A stretch of 64,000 nucleotides of DNA from Paenibacillus faecis (GTDB taxonomy: Bacteria > Bacillota > Bacilli > Paenibacillales > Paenibacillaceae), in assembly GCF_008084145.1 (NCBI RefSeq), contig NZ_VSDO01000002.1:1178001-1242000 (forward strand), in the 5' to 3' direction. Position numbers and translations under genes: made by a program. A model generated the notes under the pieces. It had not been told where the DNA came from and searched no databases. It worked only from the letters and a program-made list of their open reading frames with translations. This document shows, piece after piece, positions 37,069 to 45,864 of the stretch; the first letter of the stretch is position 1; each line of letters begins with the position of its first letter.

Positions 37069-37731
37069 TCATCCGTTTTGAATCAGAAATATGTAATCGG
37101 GGACTCCGCTTTGCTGCGGCACCTCAAAAGTTTGGACATTCCCGTAAAAACGCTCCAGCCGGACGACGAACTCCGGAGAAGGCGTAGCGCTCCAAAATGT
37201 CAGACATCCCCCCGGTTTGAGCCGGCTCCGAAGCCGGGCCAACCCGGTATCATCGTATAACGTTCCGTTAGCGTCAAAAACTTTCCAATCCGGACCATTG
37301 TCGATATCCAGACAGATCAGATCGAATGTTTCATCCGTTTGGAAGAGCCATTTGACCAAATCGTCGTGAATCAGCCTGGTTTTCGGGTGGGACAGGGCAT
37401 GGCCGGACACCGGGGCGAGAACGGAACGGTTCCACTCAATGACCTTCTGTTCAATTTCCACAACGGTCACCGTCCGAACACGCTCATGCTTCAAGGCCTC
37501 CTGCAGGGAAAATCCCACGCCCAAGCCGCCGATGAGAACGGACTCGCAGGATTTGGCATGGTTCAGGGCGCTTCGAACCAATAGCCTTTCCGACTCTCCG
37601 TTGTACGTGGCCATCAGGAAGGTTCCATTGCTGATCACCTCGAAATGCTTCCCCCGCCGCTGAAGCTGGATCTCTCCGCACAGCGTTTCGGCCCGTTCGA
37701 TGACCTCGACAGGAACATCATAGTCGTTCAT
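37069..37731 (-). CDS. Spermidine-synthase-like methyltransferase-fold protein
   Basis: The 220-residue protein has the Rossmann motif VLIGGLGVGFSLQEAL, the acidic strand TVTVVEIE, and FDLICLDIDNGPDW, which resemble spermine/spermidine synthases. It is shorter than true SpeE, and the usual catalytic Asp region is changed to DNGPDW. It may be a small S-adenosyl-type enzyme of unknown substrate. It starts at the ATG behind GGAGGTG. xerS is 40 bases downstream on the same strand. Confidence 0.75.
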   Translation of the reverse strand: MNDYDVPVEVIERAETLCGEIQLQRRGKHFEVISNGTFLMATYNGESERLLVRSALNHAKSCESVLIGGLGVGFSLQEALKHERVRTVTVVEIEQKVIEWNRSVLAPVSGHALSHPKTRLIHDDLVKWLFQTDETFDLICLDIDNGPDWKVFDANGTLYDDTGLARLRSRLKPGGCLTFWSATPSPEFVVRLERFYGNVQTFEVPQQSGVPDYIFLIQNG

Positions 37732-37942
37732 GAAAACACCTCCGTCAACCGATATTTCCGCATGATTCATTCAACTCGAATATAGAGGACAACAGCGAGG
37801 TTGTCAAATAAATGCAATTATTATTAAAATTACAACATATGAAAAATTCACAATAGAAACCAACAAACACATCCCTTGCCACAAACCTAAAAATCCACCA
37901 TGCATCTTTGCCTATCCCAAAAACTCAAGGAAAAAGGGCAAA

Positions 37943-38353
37943 TCAGTCAAACGTCCGATTCAGCTTGGCAAGAAGTCGGCCGAAAATTTCCTTCTCTTCC
38001 TCAGACCAATCCCGGATCAGACGGTCGATGCGTTCGGTGCGGGACTTTTTGGAGGCGGCCAGTTCCTGTTTGCCCAGTTCGGAGATTTGCAGAGAATAAG
38101 CGCGCCCGTCCGCCGGGTCGGGAATCCGGATAACGTACCCTTTTTTCTCCAAAGCCGCGGTTTGCCTGCTTACGGTGGAGACGTCCAGCCGGAACTCGTC
38201 GGCGAGGGCCTTGACGCCGGCGGCGCCGTTGGCATGAATTTGATGAAGCAGCAAATAAGCGGATCGGTCCAAATTTCCGTGTTTCCGGTTTGTTATTCGC
38301 CGATACAAGATGGCAAGCTCAACCTCGATGGTTTCTAAAGCTTGTTCGTTCAT
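37943..38353 (-). CDS. MarR family transcriptional regulator
   Basis: The 136-residue protein has a winged helix with GAAGVKALADEFRLDVSTVSRQTAALEKKGYVIR, followed by the DPADGRAYSLQIS wing and a dimerising C-terminal helix. It is divergent from an MFS exporter gene with a strong inverted repeat over the exporter promoter, so it probably represses that gene. MarR ligands are commonly phenolic or drug-like; the ligand here is unknown. Confidence 0.9.
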   Translation of the reverse strand: MNEQALETIEVELAILYRRITNRKHGNLDRSAYLLLHQIHANGAAGVKALADEFRLDVSTVSRQTAALEKKGYVIRIPDPADGRAYSLQISELGKQELAASKKSRTERIDRLIRDWSEEEKEIFGRLLAKLNRTFD

Positions 38354-38389
38354 GATAAATACCCCAATTCACTTAAATTTTAAAAAATA

Positions 38390-38445
38390 TTGACACTAGT
38401 TCATGTAGTTGTATAATACAATAATGTACTTTCATTATACAACTA
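38390..38445 (+). promoter_or_regulatory. MFS promoter with MarR-type operator
   Basis: TTGACA (38390-38395), 16 bp, TATAAT (38412-38417). The -10 is inside a 12-bp inverted repeat, TAGTTGTATAAT at 38406-38417 and ATTATACAACTA at 38434-38445, as expected for a repressor site. Confidence 0.75.
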
Positions 38446-38502
38446 AATAATTCGGAACGAAAATTAGGATTCATTTCGTTCAGTAAGTAAGGAGAGAAAA
38501 AC

Positions 38503-39739
38503 ATGACAAATCAAGTATACACGGAACCGAATCCGGGATCGAGTTCACTCCGTGAGAAGAACGGAATTTTGAATCAACCGCGTGCCGTATGGGCCGTGTT
38601 TTTTGCCGGAATCATCGCCTTCATGGGAATCGGGCTGGTGGACCCGATATTGCCTGCGATCGCGGAAAACCTGCACGCGTCTCAGAGTCAGGTAACGCTG
38701 CTGTTCACAAGCTATAACGCCGTCATGGCGGTTGCGATGCTGATTACGGGGACGCTTTCTTCCAGGCTCGGTATGAAGCGGACGCTCCTCGCCGGCATTA
38801 TCGTGATCGCGATATTCGCCGCACTCGGCGGCTTGTCCGATCAAATCTGGACCATTATCGGTCTTAGAGGCGGATGGGGGCTGGGTAACGCCCTGTTCGT
38901 AGCCACGGCGCTTTCGGCCATCGTGTCCTTGTCCAAAACCGGGACGACACAGGCGGTCATCTTATATGAAGCAGCCGTGGGTCTGGGTATTTCCGTCGGT
39001 CCGCTGCTCGGCGGATGGCTGGGCGCCATCACTTGGAGAGGTCCTTTTTTTGGGCGTAGCTTCATTGATGATCATCGCCTTTATCGGCCTGGTTACGCTA
39101 ATGCCCAAATCGGATACGGCCCCCAAAGGAACATCCCGAACCTCGCCTTTGGAGCCGTTTCGCGCCTTAAAACACCGTCCGTTGGTCATATTCGGCCTCA
39201 CCGCCTGCTTATATAATTTCGGTTTCTTTACATTGATGGCCTATGCTCCATTTGTAATGGGATTGGACGAGCACGGGTTGGGTTACGTATTTCTGGGCTG
39301 GGGTGTTCTCTTGGCTTTCACTTCCGTATTCATGGCCCCACGGCTGCAGCGCAGATTCGGAACCGTCCGCTCGATGGGACTTATGCTGTTTCTGTTTGCG
39401 CTAACCCTGCTGGCCATGGGGATTTGGACCGATACCCGATGGGTTGTCATCGCCTGCGTGATCTTTGCCGGAGCCCTGCTCGGGAACAACAACACCTTGA
39501 TTACCGCGGGCGTGATGAACGCTTCGCCGGTGGAGAGATCGACGGCCTCTGCCGCCTATAGTTTTTTGCGTTTTCTTGGCGGCGCGATCGCCCCGTTCTT
39601 GGCGGGTAAGCTGGCCGAATGGTATAACCCGCATATTCCTTTTATAGTGGGAGCCGGATTCGTACTGCTCTCCGTCATTTTAATTCTTGCCAATCGCCGT
39701 CATGTAAGCCATGTGGATGAGGTTGGAGCCGGACACTAA
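38503..39739 (+). pseudogene. MFS drug exporter with an internal frameshift
   Basis: Two adjoining frames encode one MFS protein of about 412 residues. The first half (38503 onward) has membrane segments including FFAGIIAFMGIGLVDPILPA; it then runs into a foreign tail after GPFFGRSF. The second half, in the next frame, resumes with VASLMIIAFIGLVTLMPK and continues to the stop at 39739. The switch is at the T7-G3 run 39045-39054. One missing or extra base there would restore the frame, so this is either a recent mutation, a phase-variable site or a sequencing error. MarR-linked, probably for toxic compound efflux. Confidence 0.8.
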
Positions 39740-39772
39740 TAACCCCGGCTAATAACGAATCCAAAAAAAGAT

Positions 39773-39802
39773 TTGACTAATTTTTAAATATTGGCATATA
39801 AT
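39773..39802 (+). promoter_or_regulatory. Promoter of the T-box / leuA transcript
   Basis: TTGACT (39773-39778), 18 bp, TATAAT (39797-39802). The transcript would begin just before T-box 1. Confidence 0.75.
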
Positions 39803-39808
39803 AACACC

Positions 39809-40123
39809 AAGTTTCAGATTGAAAGGCAATGAAAAGGAGCAGGCCATACGGGCTCTTATGTCCAGAGAACGGCGAACATGCTGAAATCGCCGTCTTAATC
39901 CCGAGTGCCGACTCGCCTTGGAGCCGTTGTCCCGAACATCATTCATAAGGACAACCGGGATTAGCACCCGTTAACATGCTCGCCAAGCGATCAAGATAAC
40001 GTTTGGCGTCGAGACTGTGCTTTCGCTTCAACCGGACGCACGGTGAATTTGGGTGGTACCACGGAAGAACAACCCCTTTCGTCCCATTGTACGTTGATAC
40101 GTACGGGATGAGAGGGGTTTTTT
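39809..40123 (+). ncRNA. T-box leader 1, leucine-type
   Basis: The region ends in the T-box sequence GGGTGGTACCACGG (40051-40064), followed by a terminator stem from AACCCCTTT to AGAGGGGTT with T-run. The stem I part carries AGAGAA and, at its base, CGACTCGCCTTGGAGC, where CTC (39912-39914) fits the specifier position, decoding leucine. It is expected to permit transcription when uncharged tRNA-Leu accumulates. Confidence 0.88.
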
Positions 40124-40130
40124 AGTTTTA

Positions 40131-40493
40131 TATGAACAATGGCTGTGAAAAGGAGCAAGGTCTTACGGGCGCTTATGTCCAGAGAGCAGCGAGCATGCTG
40201 AAATCGCCGCCTTAATCCCGTGACCGACTCGCCTTGGAGCCGTGTTTTTCGAATCAGACCGCGGTGGTTGGAACGATCCGACAGTTCGTCTGCCTTCCGC
40301 GCGCTGCCTAGGGAACGCCGGTTTGTACCCGTTATCATACAAGGAAGCGCCGGCGTTTTGAACTCCTGCGTTTTCCGCTGAGGCCTACGGTGGGGACACC
40401 GGAGGCAAAATCAGGGTGGTACCGTGAAAATGAACCTTTTTTCGCCCCTGCTAAGCCATATCGGCTTGGCGGGGAACGAAGGAGGTTTTTTTT
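40131..40493 (+). ncRNA. T-box leader 2, leucine-type
   Basis: A second complete T-box follows the first directly. It has the T-box sequence AGGGTGGTACCGTG (40413-40426), a terminator between 40433 and 40493, and a stem I almost identical to T-box 1, including CGACTCGCCTTGGAGC with CTC at 40228-40230. No promoter is seen between them, so leuA transcription must pass two antiterminators in series. Confidence 0.88.
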
Positions 40494-40520
40494 AATTTTA
40501 TGAAAAGGTGGGAAAAGAGC

Positions 40521-42080
40521 ATGAGGAAAATTTACGTATTTGACACAACGCTGCGGGACGGGGAGCAATCTCCGGGAGTCAGCCTGACGACGGAAGAGAA
40601 GGTGGAGATCGCCCTTCAACTGGAGCGGCTCGGTATCGACCGGATCGAGGCGGGGTTTGCCGCTACATCGCCCGGCGATCTGCAGAGCATCCGGGAAGTC
40701 GCGAAGCGGGTGAAGCGCGCGACGCTGCTCAGTTTGGCACGCTGCCACATGAAGGATATCGATGCGGCCGTGGAGGCGTTGAAAGAAGCGGAGGATCCTT
40801 GCCTGCATCTGGTTCTCGCCACTTCGCCGATTCACCGGGAGTACAAACTCCGGATGAGTCAGGACAAAGTATTGGAGACGGCGGAGGCCGCGATCCGATA
40901 CGGCCGGAAATTTTTCGACAAGGTGGAGTTCTCCGCCGAGGATGCCAGCCGAACCGAAATCGAGTTTCTGTGCAAGGTAACGGCAACGGCGATTTCCGCC
41001 GGAGCGACGGTCGTCAACCTGCCGGACACGGTCGGGTTCGCGACTCCAGATCAATTCGGAGCCATGTTCAGGACCATCAAATCGACCGTTCCGGGAATAG
41101 AGAAAATACAGCTCAGCACGCACTGCCATGACGATTTGGGCATGGCTACCGCTAACACGCTCGCGGCGATAGCTAATGGGATCGACCAATTTGAGGGGAC
41201 GATAAACGGGATCGGGGAGAGAGCCGGAAATACTTGCCTGGAGGAAGTGATTATGGCGCTCGAGACACGCAGCGATTTTTACGGGGCCCAAACCGGCATC
41301 GTACTGAGCGAGATTTACAATACGAGCCGGCTGGTCAGCAAATATACCGGAATGAGCGTTCCCGGAAATAAAGCGATCGTGGGAGCCAACGCCTTCGCCC
41401 ATGAATCGGGCATCCATCAGGACGGGATGCTCAAGCACCGCGGCACATACGAAATCATCTCGCCCGAAACGATCGGGGCCAGCTCCAGCAAACTGGTGCT
41501 CGGCAAGCACTCGGGACGGCACGCGTTTAAGGAAAAACTGGCGGATCTCGGCTATTCCCCGAATGAGGAGCAGTTGAACATCGCTTTCGCCAAGTTCAAA
41601 GCATTGGCCGACCGAAAGAAGCACATCCTGTCCGAGGATATCCGCGCGCTTATGGATGAGAATATCGCGAACGAAACGAAGCTTTTTTCCCTGGAAAGTC
41701 TTCAGGTCATTTACGGGAACCGCTCGCTGCCGACCGCGTCGGTCCGTGTTCTGAAGCAGGATGGAACTTTCGCCGACGAGGCCGCCGTTGGCAACGGATC
41801 GGTGGACGCCGTATATCGCGCCCTGGCCAAAGCTACGGGGTGGGAAGCGGAATTGGAAGACTACCGGATCCAATCCGTGACACCGGGGACGGATGCGCAG
41901 GCCGAAGTGCATGTCGTAATCAAGGCGGCAGGGGAAACTTTCTCCGGCCGGGGGATCAGTACGGATATTGTGGAAGCCAGCGCCAAAGCCTACCTTGAAG
42001 CGATCAACCGCATGGCGGGGCGGAAGCTTACGAAGCAAGAATCGGGGCAAGAGCGGGACGGAAATATCGTAATCTACTAA
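40521..42080 (+). CDS. leuA: 2-Isopropylmalate synthase
   Basis: The 519-residue protein has the catalytic TIM barrel with [13 protein letters not shown] (metal-binding Asp and substrate Arg), [14 protein letters not shown] with the metal His, and GIGERAGNT, then a C-terminal LeuA regulatory domain (about 390-510) for leucine feedback. It condenses acetyl-CoA with 2-ketoisovalerate in leucine synthesis. The start chosen is [10 protein letters not shown] with AAGGTGGG upstream; an earlier ATG overlaps the leader end. The leuBCD genes are not adjacent; ldh follows convergently. Confidence 0.93.
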   Translation: MRKIYVFDTTLRDGEQSPGVSLTTEEKVEIALQLERLGIDRIEAGFAATSPGDLQSIREVAKRVKRATLLSLARCHMKDIDAAVEALKEAEDPCLHLVLATSPIHREYKLRMSQDKVLETAEAAIRYGRKFFDKVEFSAEDASRTEIEFLCKVTATAISAGATVVNLPDTVGFATPDQFGAMFRTIKSTVPGIEKIQLSTHCHDDLGMATANTLAAIANGIDQFEGTINGIGERAGNTCLEEVIMALETRSDFYGAQTGIVLSEIYNTSRLVSKYTGMSVPGNKAIVGANAFAHESGIHQDGMLKHRGTYEIISPETIGASSSKLVLGKHSGRHAFKEKLADLGYSPNEEQLNIAFAKFKALADRKKHILSEDIRALMDENIANETKLFSLESLQVIYGNRSLPTASVRVLKQDGTFADEAAVGNGSVDAVYRALAKATGWEAELEDYRIQSVTPGTDAQAEVHVVIKAAGETFSGRGISTDIVEASAKAYLEAINRMAGRKLTKQESGQERDGNIVIY

Positions 42081-42105
42081 TCCGCGCAGTACCCAAAGCC
42101 AAACT

Positions 42106-42146
42106 AAAATCCCCCGGGACAGCGGCATCTGTCTGCGGGGGATTTT
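42106..42146. terminator. Bidirectional terminator, leuA / ldh
   Basis: AAAATCCCCC with GGGGGATTTT closes a loop that carries a smaller inner stem (ACAG/CTGT). It serves both convergent genes. Confidence 0.85.
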
Positions 42147-42160
42147 GTTTTTGTTCCGAA

Positions 42161-43087
42161 TTACAGCTCCAGCTTGGAGATTTCCGATTTCAGCTTGTTG
42201 GCGGAAGCCTGGAATTTCTCGAGTTCTTGGCCGGTCAACTTGAGATCCAACACTTCCCGTACGCCGGTGCGGTCGACGATGCTCGGTACGCCGAGATAAA
42301 CATCGGATACCCCGTTGTAATCTTGAAGCAGCGTAGAAACATTGAGGACGGAGCCTTCGTTTTGCAGAATGGAAACGATAATCCGGTCCAGGGCCAAAGC
42401 GATGGCGTAAGATGTCGCCCCCTTGGCGTTGATGATCTCATAAGCGGCGTTTTTGGTGCTGTTAAAAATTTCTTCACGATCCTCATCGGAGAATTCCAGA
42501 TCGATCCCGGCCACATTGGCCAGACTCCACAACGGAACTTCGGAATCGCCGTGCTCGCCCACGATATGCGCATGGATGCTGCGCGGGTTGATTCCTTTAT
42601 TCTGTCCGATCAAATAACGGAAACGGGCGCTGTCAAGCAGAGTCCCGGACCCGATGACGCGATTGGAAGGGAATCCGCTCTTTTTCAAGGAAACATAAGA
42701 CAAAATGTCCACCGGGTTCGTGGCCACCAAAATAATCCCGTGATCGTTGTATTTAACGATGTTCTGAATGATCGTGTCAAAGATTCCCGCATTTCTTTTG
42801 AGGAGATCGATCCGCGTTTCACCCGGGCGTTGCGAAGCTCCGGCGGCAATCACAATCACATCGGCATCCGCGCAATCACTATAGTCGCCGGCCCAGAGCT
42901 TAACCCCTCCGGTGAACGGAAGCCCGTGATTCATGTCCAGCGCTTCACCCAGCGCCTTATCTTTATTTGCGTCGATCAGGACGAGTTCGGAAACTCTTTC
43001 GCGAAGCAAAAGAGTGTAGGCGGTAGTAGCGCCAACCGCGCCTGTCCCAATAATTACCACCCTACTGGAACGAAGTTGAGTTTTCAT
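42161..43087 (-). CDS. ldh: L-lactate dehydrogenase
   Basis: The 308-residue protein has the NAD motif IGTGAVGATTAYTLL, the specificity loop ASQRPGETR (Gln at the lactate/malate switch, so lactate), NPVDILSY, and the catalytic His in GEHGDSEVPLW. It reduces pyruvate to lactate and regenerates NAD under low oxygen. The ATG is clear. The 309-bp spacer upstream, shared with a deacetylase gene, has a GTGT-3-ACAC palindrome at 43129-43139, but no convincing Rex box. Confidence 0.95.
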   Translation of the reverse strand: MKTQLRSSRVVIIGTGAVGATTAYTLLLRERVSELVLIDANKDKALGEALDMNHGLPFTGGVKLWAGDYSDCADADVIVIAAGASQRPGETRIDLLKRNAGIFDTIIQNIVKYNDHGIILVATNPVDILSYVSLKKSGFPSNRVIGSGTLLDSARFRYLIGQNKGINPRSIHAHIVGEHGDSEVPLWSLANVAGIDLEFSDEDREEIFNSTKNAAYEIINAKGATSYAIALALDRIIVSILQNEGSVLNVSTLLQDYNGVSDVYLGVPSIVDRTGVREVLDLKLTGQELEKFQASANKLKSEISKLEL

Positions 43088-43291
43088 TGATTCATCTCCC
43101 TAAAATCATATTGTCCAAGCTTTAGATTGTGTAGAACACGTCTGCCTTAATCAGCAGGTCCGGAGGGCCAGCACCGAGAAATCCGCACTAACCGAACGGA
43201 TATGTAATTATTACTCCCTACATTGTACATGAATCAGTGAAAATTTAAAGTAAAACATGGAAATTAAAAATTCTTACCTTTTTTATGGCAT

Positions 43292-43353
43292 TGTAACGGG
43301 GGATTAACCAGGATGTAACCATATTGTAAGGACATGGCCTCTCTATTTATATT
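43292..43353 (+). promoter_or_regulatory. WalR-like direct-repeat array over a promoter
   Basis: Four hexamers lie 11 bp apart: TGTAAC (43292), ATTAAC (43303), TGTAAC (43314), TGTAAG (43325). The last two approach the WalR box TGTWAH-N5-TGTWAH. The last repeat overlaps a TTGTAA -35 candidate with TATATT at 43348-43353. The remaining spacer to ldh has no other clear signal. Confidence 0.6.
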
Positions 43354-43396
43354 ATTCTATTAATAACAATGAAAGAGAGGCTTTGGTGAGAGAGAA

Positions 43397-44473
43397 ATGT
43401 CCTACTTAGAGAGAATGGAAGAAGAAGCAGCAAGACAGACCAGATCATCCAAACACGCAAAAGATCCTAAAAAGAAATTAAGAACATTGATCATAACGGC
43501 TTTGATCCTGACATCCACATCGCTTGTTTTTTGCGCGTATGCGACGGGTTCCGTCCTTCATAAATCCAAATCCTCCGGAGCTGTTGCGGTAACGGCTCCC
43601 AAGTATTTGGATGGCCATACTACGGATACGGGGCAAGCACAGCCCGTTGAGGAAACGGCGGAGGAAGCTGGAGAAACGCAAGGCAATGACCCGGGCTTAG
43701 ATCCGGGCACAGGGAAACAGGCGGACCCGGAGAAAGCTGCCGACCCGTCAATCAACGAAGGGGAGGAAGCCAAGACGAACGAACCGGCCGTTCCGTCCCA
43801 GCCCGGCAAGCCGGCCCCGAGCCAGCAGAACCAAGCCGTTCAGACCCAGATGACGACGGCCAAGAAAGTCGTTTATCTGACGTTTGACGACGGCCCCAGC
43901 AAATACACCAACCAAATCGTCGATATTTTAAATGAAAAGGGCATTCATGCCACTTTTTTTATGATCGGAAACCAGCTTTCGGGGAACGAAAAGACGGTCA
44001 AAAACGCGGCTCAGGCCGGGAATTATATCGGGATGCACAGCATGACCCATGACAAAGACACGTTGTACAAAAGTGGTAGCTCGGCTAAATTTCTCAAGGA
44101 ATACAAGCGGGAGCAAGAGATGATCGAGAAGATTACGGGAACCGCCCCTTGGTTGATCCGCGCTCCGTATGGAAGCCATCCTTACATAGGGAAGTCCTTC
44201 CGCGACGATATCGCGGCCGCCCGTTTCAAAATGTGGGATTGGACGGTGGACTCCAAAGACTGGAGTTATTCCGGCAAACCGAACCGGATTATCCAGGAAG
44301 TCAAACGGCAGGTTCATCGGGACACCGAGGTTATTTTGATGCACGAGAAGGCGCAAACCGTTCAAGCGCTGCCTGAAATCATTTCCGTTTTGCAAAAGAA
44401 AGGCTATGCGTTTGCCGTTTACAAACCGGACCAGCATATCGTCGTCAACTTCTCGAAGGACAAGCGGTTATAA
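43397..44473 (+). CDS. Membrane-anchored polysaccharide deacetylase (PgdA/PdaC-like)
   Basis: The 358-residue protein has a cytoplasmic basic N-terminus, one membrane segment (about 31-52), an 85-residue acidic Pro/Glu/Gly-rich linker, and a NodB domain (about 155-350). The catalytic motifs are LTFDDGPS (Asp164, Asp165), MHSMTHD and RAPYGSHPY. It probably de-N-acetylates peptidoglycan and changes lysozyme or autolysin sensitivity. A WalR-like repeat array overlaps its promoter; in Bacillus subtilis WalR represses the deacetylase gene pdaC, which makes that link plausible. GGTGAGAG precedes the ATG. Confidence 0.9.
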   Translation: MSYLERMEEEAARQTRSSKHAKDPKKKLRTLIITALILTSTSLVFCAYATGSVLHKSKSSGAVAVTAPKYLDGHTTDTGQAQPVEETAEEAGETQGNDPGLDPGTGKQADPEKAADPSINEGEEAKTNEPAVPSQPGKPAPSQQNQAVQTQMTTAKKVVYLTFDDGPSKYTNQIVDILNEKGIHATFFMIGNQLSGNEKTVKNAAQAGNYIGMHSMTHDKDTLYKSGSSAKFLKEYKREQEMIEKITGTAPWLIRAPYGSHPYIGKSFRDDIAAARFKMWDWTVDSKDWSYSGKPNRIIQEVKRQVHRDTEVILMHEKAQTVQALPEIISVLQKKGYAFAVYKPDQHIVVNFSKDKRL

Positions 44474-44537
44474 ACCTCCCTTTAAGGTATGTTATACTTA
44501 ATCTATCAGCTAAGAGTTAGGACAGTGAGGTGATTGT

Positions 44538-45842
44538 TTGCTCAAGTGGTGGTGCAAGCTGGCGGGATGCGTTATGGCCGCAGGTCTGTTGCTGACCGCC
44601 TGCGCTTCGGAACAACCGGCGGATCCGGTTTCCTCCCGCCATTCGCTGAATGAGGAGGAGACGGTGGAAGAAGGACAGACGTTAACGATCGTCAACCCCG
44701 AACCTTCGCCGAGTCCCCATACTTCATCACTGGCGGAGACCGAGGCGGGACAATACCAAATACAAACGCGGCTGACCGATTTTAAATTAATGAGCGATAC
44801 TTCCGGATTGGCATGGGGGTCGACGCGAAGCGAACTGCGTTTGTATACGACGAGGGATAACGGGAAAACCTGGACGAATATTTCACCTTCTTCTTCGATT
44901 CAATTTCCGAACAATCCGCAATACGGAAAAGACTTGTTTTTCAAAGACCTGGACCATGGCTGGGTGGTCAGAGATTCGCTCGGTTCGGGGGAAGCCATTG
45001 TGCTTCGGACCACCAACGGGGGAGGGACCTGGAAGATGACCTCGCTTCCGGAAGCCGATGACGTCTCTTCGATTTATTTTGTAAACGAGTACCGGGGCTG
45101 GATCTTGACCGTCGGTGACGGGGCCGACAGCATCGAGGCCAAAGCCGTGTATACCACGTCGAACGGCGGGGCGACCTGGGAGAAAATTATGAGTACCTCG
45201 TTGCTTCCAACCGAGAGCTCCGCGGCCAATCAAACGCTGCCCAAGCTGGGGAAACCCGACGGCATGATGTTTACCGATGAGAAGAACGGTTATGTTACGT
45301 TAATTGAAGAGGGAGTTCCCGCTCTTTATGTCACAGTGGACGGAGGACAACGCTGGACGAAGAGCGCCTCGTTTTTTGACGATAGCAGAATCACTGGATG
45401 TACCCGTTTTACGACAACCGCGCCCCAAGCGTTGAACGCGGCCGGAACGGCGGCCTGGGTAGCCGTAGGCTGCGGCGGAGAGGGCGGTTTGAAGTATAAC
45501 GGATATTTTACGCTGGATGCCGGCAAGAGCTGGAGTCTGGCTCCGTTGGGATTGCCGTGGAAGAATGAGGAGGATGGGGAACTGTCCACCACGTTTCTGA
45601 CATCCCTTGAGGGGTGGTCCCTGCAGAAATCGGCCATGATTCATACGGTGGATCAAGGGAAAACGTGGTCGCCTTTGCCGGAAAGCCGGAAACTGCGCGA
45701 GATTCTCGCGGATTACCCCGAGGTGGTCAAGCTGCAGTTCCATTCCCCCCAAACAGGGTGGCTGCTTGTAGCCAACCACGATAAAAAAAGATCCCTGCTT
45801 ATGCAAACGCAGGATGGAGGAGTCAGTTGGCACGTGCTCTAG
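44538..45842 (+). CDS. BNR-repeat lipoprotein (beta-propeller)
   Basis: The 434-residue product has a lipobox LTAC near residue 22 and an acidic/Pro linker, then at least six BNR (Asp-box) repeats: TRDNGKTW, TTNGGGTW, TSNGGATW, VDGGQRW, LDAGKSW, VDQGKTW and QDGGVSW. These form a beta-propeller like sialidase or the photosystem assembly factor Ycf48. No sialidase catalytic residues are apparent, so a binding or structural role outside the membrane is more likely. The start is TTG behind GAGGTG. Confidence 0.85.
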   Translation: MLKWWCKLAGCVMAAGLLLTACASEQPADPVSSRHSLNEEETVEEGQTLTIVNPEPSPSPHTSSLAETEAGQYQIQTRLTDFKLMSDTSGLAWGSTRSELRLYTTRDNGKTWTNISPSSSIQFPNNPQYGKDLFFKDLDHGWVVRDSLGSGEAIVLRTTNGGGTWKMTSLPEADDVSSIYFVNEYRGWILTVGDGADSIEAKAVYTTSNGGATWEKIMSTSLLPTESSAANQTLPKLGKPDGMMFTDEKNGYVTLIEEGVPALYVTVDGGQRWTKSASFFDDSRITGCTRFTTTAPQALNAAGTAAWVAVGCGGEGGLKYNGYFTLDAGKSWSLAPLGLPWKNEEDGELSTTFLTSLEGWSLQKSAMIHTVDQGKTWSPLPESRKLREILADYPEVVKLQFHSPQTGWLLVANHDKKRSLLMQTQDGGVSWHVL

Positions 45843-45864
45843 GAGCGCGTCCAACTGACTTTTT
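45821..45864. terminator. Terminator overlapping two convergent gene ends
   Basis: AGTCAGTTGG and CCAACTGACT close a stem with a further inner stem GCTC/GAGC. The 5' arm lies in the last codons of the lipoprotein, and the T-run touches the stop of the minus-strand LuxR gene. Confidence 0.8.

Noticed and set aside
40335..42128. 597-residue antisense frame over leuA
   Set aside because: It has no ribosome site or recognisable domain and is an antisense shadow of leuA.
43129..43139. GTGT-3-ACAC palindrome upstream of ldh as a Rex site
   Set aside because: It lacks the TTGTGAA/TTCACAA half-sites and is short; chance occurrence is likely.
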